Positions 61,151-64,000 of a stretch of 64,000 nucleotides of DNA are shown piece after piece. Under the pieces are notes generated by a model, which worked only from the letters and a program-made list of their open reading frames with translations, was not told the origin of the DNA and did not search any database. The stretch comes from Vitis vinifera (taxonomy: Eukaryota > Streptophyta > Magnoliopsida > Vitales > Vitaceae). The position numbers and the translations under genes are program-made. Where the stretch lies: the NCBI RefSeq assembly GCF_030704535.1, contig NC_081822.1, forward strand, positions 10,223,001-10,287,000. Reading direction: 5' to 3'. How positions within the stretch are numbered: position 1 is the first letter of the stretch; each line of letters begins with the position of its first letter.

Positions 61151-63070
61151 CCATTAGGTAAATAAACTCTAAATTAAACAAAATTTAATGTGTTAAATTC
61201 ATTAATAAATTTAGAAATTTTTTAAAAATAACTTAAAACTCAAGTATTGACCCAATTAATACAACAAATTTATGGACAAAAATTGGTTTAGATTCATTAA
61301 TAAGTTTAATAAAATTTAAAAATAATTTAAAACTCAAATAAGAAACTCATTAATACCATAAATTTATTGATAAAAATTGGCTTATAATGACTATATTATT
61401 TTTTTGGTACATAATTATATTTTTATAAATTTTTTCATTAAAAAAATGAACTTCAAATCAAATGACACTTTTTATTTAATTTTAAAAAATAATAGAGTAA
61501 AATTGATATATCACGAGTCATGACTTTACTATTTCTTTCATACACACAATTATATTGTTTTTAAAAAAAAATTCACCAGGTAAATATATTATAAATTAAA
61601 ACGTAATTAATAATTTAAATTTTTTAACAAATCCTTTAATTTTTAAGAATAATTTGTAATAAAAACTGGTCTAATTAAATTAAAATAATCTACAATATTA
61701 CATTAGAAATTTAGTACTAAATATGTGTATGTAACAAAAATTTTGGTTTATTTACATGTTTAAAAAGTTAAAATTGATTCATTATTTATTTCAAATGAAA
61801 TATTATTGACAATTATTATTATTATTATTCATTAAAAAAATTGTAAATATGTTAAAATCCTTATGTTTCTAATATATAATCAAATAGTATATTTTCCTTA
61901 TTGTTTTCCCTTATAATAACATGTAATTTATGATATTATTATAATATTACTATTCATGTTTTATTAAAAAAAATTATATTTTTAATTATAAAATTAATTT
62001 TATTTTCAATAAGACTTCAATTAAATTAAATTAATATTATATAAATTGAATTTATAATATTTTTACAAAATCAAAATAAAAAAATTATTTTTAAAAACAA
62101 CTTATTTAAACAAGTTTTTCTGTTTTTATTTTTATTTTTATTTTTTAAAACCTACCAAATACCCTTATTTTTATAGAACATTTTTGGTTTTTTTAACTTA
62201 AAAACAGTTTTTAGAAACAAGCATAAAAATCATGGCTAAACGAAAAATTATAAAAAAACAATTAAGGTATTTATATGACTTGTACAAAAAATAAATACTA
62301 AATTATTTTATAGTAATTTTTGTTTTAACTAGAATAAAAAAAATTGTTTCATAATTAAAAAAATGTATTTACCTTTAACTCATACATAATTGTAAATTTA
62401 TTTTTTATTTTTTTATAAGACTTAACTTAAATTTGATTTTATATTATTATAAATTAAATTTCTAAAATTTTAAAAAATAAAATAAGACATTCTTTTTTAA
62501 AAACAATAAAAATTCTTTCATCTAAACCAAAATTTTATTTTCTGTTTTAAAAAGCTATTTTTTAAAAACATCTTGAGAAACACTCTATTTATAAGAAATT
62601 TTAAAAAAGTGATTTTTGTTTTTATTTTAAAAACAAGTCTTAAAATAATATGATGAAACGGACTTTTAATTTTTAATTTTAGTTATTTAAGTGAGGTAAG
62701 AAACACTAGTTACTTTAAAATATAAGTAAAACCTAAAAAAATATTTTTTTTTTTTTACTTTAGGATCTGAGGGGTTGTTTAACCATATTTTCTACACTTT
62801 GTCTTTAAAAATTATTTTAAATTTAAAGAATAAAAAATAATTTTAAAAAATAAATTTTAGAAAATATGGTGAAACAAATTCATATTTTTTATTTTATTTT
62901 TAAAAACTAATAAAAACAACCATTAGTTGTTTTTTAAAAGTTATTCTCTATTTTATTTTTATTTTTTAAAAAAAATAGTCAAACAATATTACAAACTTTT
63001 AAAAATAATTTTTTATTTTTAAAAATAAAAAATTGTATTTAAACCACACGGTAAAACAAACTCTTAAATA
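61081..63070. mobile_element. Cluster of AT-rich MITE-like remnants
   Basis: Several phrases resemble ends of plant hAT-like MITEs: gcttgtttgatgtataatt (61089), aacctaccaaatacccttat (62148), and the pair ggttgtttaaccatattttc (62773) against accacacggtaaaacaaact (63043), which are near reverse complements and bound an element of about 300 bp (62766-63066). A (TA)n run lies at 61118-61148. Only the last element is moderately supported. Confidence 0.45.
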
Positions 63071-64000
63071 CTTGAATTCAACATGGCTGAAACCTTATAC
63101 AATAATTCGATCAACACAAAATACGGAGAAATTTTCTAAATTCCCAATTTTTATTATAAAAAAAATTTATTTAAGACTAAATGTTGGTGTAATTTTTACA
63201 AAATTACAAATAATCAAATATTGATGTGATCATGTGATCACATTTCACCAGGGGTTAGGAGATATTAAAATTTGAGTAGAACCTGGGGATTTGTGTATTT
63301 TTAATGGCTATAAAGACCCATTAACACTGTCCGATTCTTTACTCAATTAATGACTGACAGCATGCTCACGTAATGAAAGCATTTCGAAAATATGCAGGCG
63401 AGTGAATCGATGTCACAGTTTGTGCAGGGGAGTAAATTGTAATAAAGATAGCTGATAGCACCATTTAAGATACGGTCAAGCTCTTCGCGGTAGTGAAACA
63501 TTGAGGCAAGCCCATGGACTCCCAGACAAAAAGTTTGATATTATTTACTAATGTTGGGAATGTTGGAACCCACATAATTGGGTAATGATAATATTTGACT
63601 AAATCAAAAAATTTATTACATTCTATTTTTTTTTCATCTAATAACAAATCAATTTATAATAAACTAATTATATTTGTACTAAAAGTCTAATCTATTAGAT
63701 TAAAAGTCCTAAAATAAGAAGCCTAAATAAATAACAATTTTTAATATTTATCTAATTTTTAAACTTATTCTATTTTAACTTTAAGTCGAATTATAATTTT
63801 AAGAGAAAAGTGTGCTAAATTCCTAATTAGTAATTTTTTTTATAAATAATATCATATATCATTGTTATTAAAAAAGGTTGTTACAAATATTTTTATAAAT
63901 ATTATACGTCATGAGAAAAAAAGTTATGAAGATGCAAGAAAGAACAAGAGATACTCGACGAAGTAAGGGAGCTTGTGATAGGGTATAGATGTAGGACTAG
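63071..64000. other. AT-rich intergenic DNA to the window end
   Basis: No gene, RNA or repeat supported. Short open stretches here are not convincing. Confidence 0.5.

Overview
The window is nuclear DNA from a flowering plant. The spliced genes have GT–AG introns and encode plant-only families, the intergenic DNA is very AT-rich, there are plant-type MITE and LINE remnants, and a decayed piece of plastid DNA carries psbM. Exon layout and repeat texture look like a woody eudicot, perhaps Vitis; that is an impression from memory and was not tested.

Layout. (1) 1-18,300 is a rearranged, gene-poor end. It holds two intact, single-exon PEX11A-type peroxin genes (496-1278 and 11114-11896) inside a duplicated block of about 2.2-2.3 kb. 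A truncated UDP-glycosyltransferase 3' end is joined exactly at the edge of the first block. Around these lie a large inverted, permuted repeat (3805-7330), a MITE, a plastid insertion with psbM (about 14.1-15.2 kb) and degenerate AT-rich repeats. (2) 18,746-26,194 (+) is an eight-exon LPEAT1-type lysophospholipid acyltransferase with a short LINE 3' end and a 122-bp tandem repeat in its introns. (3) 28,847-34,860 (-) is a PPPDE/DeSI-like peptidase gene with three coding exons and a spliced leader. (4) 38,771-46,585 (-) is a nine-exon auxilin-like J-domain protein of the JAC1 type. (5) 49,649-53,594 (+) is an eleven-exon GBF1-type bZIP factor, divergent from JAC1. (6) 55,311-57,169 (-) is a two-exon GT77 arabinosyltransferase of the RRA type. 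(7) 57,170-64,000 has no gene I can name; it contains a 112-119-bp tandem array of about seven units and clustered AT-rich repeat remnants.

The genes are ordinary housekeeping and regulatory genes (peroxisome division, membrane lipid remodelling, protein deconjugation, chloroplast photorelocation, G-box transcription, extensin arabinosylation) and do not form a joint pathway. All coding exons were joined by hand; each join keeps frame, uses GT-AG borders and fits remembered Arabidopsis relatives. I see no convincing new biological system. The most interesting parts are the rearranged PEX11/UGT end, the permuted inverted repeat, the plastid insertion and the 119-bp array. No tRNA, rRNA or CRISPR array was recognised.
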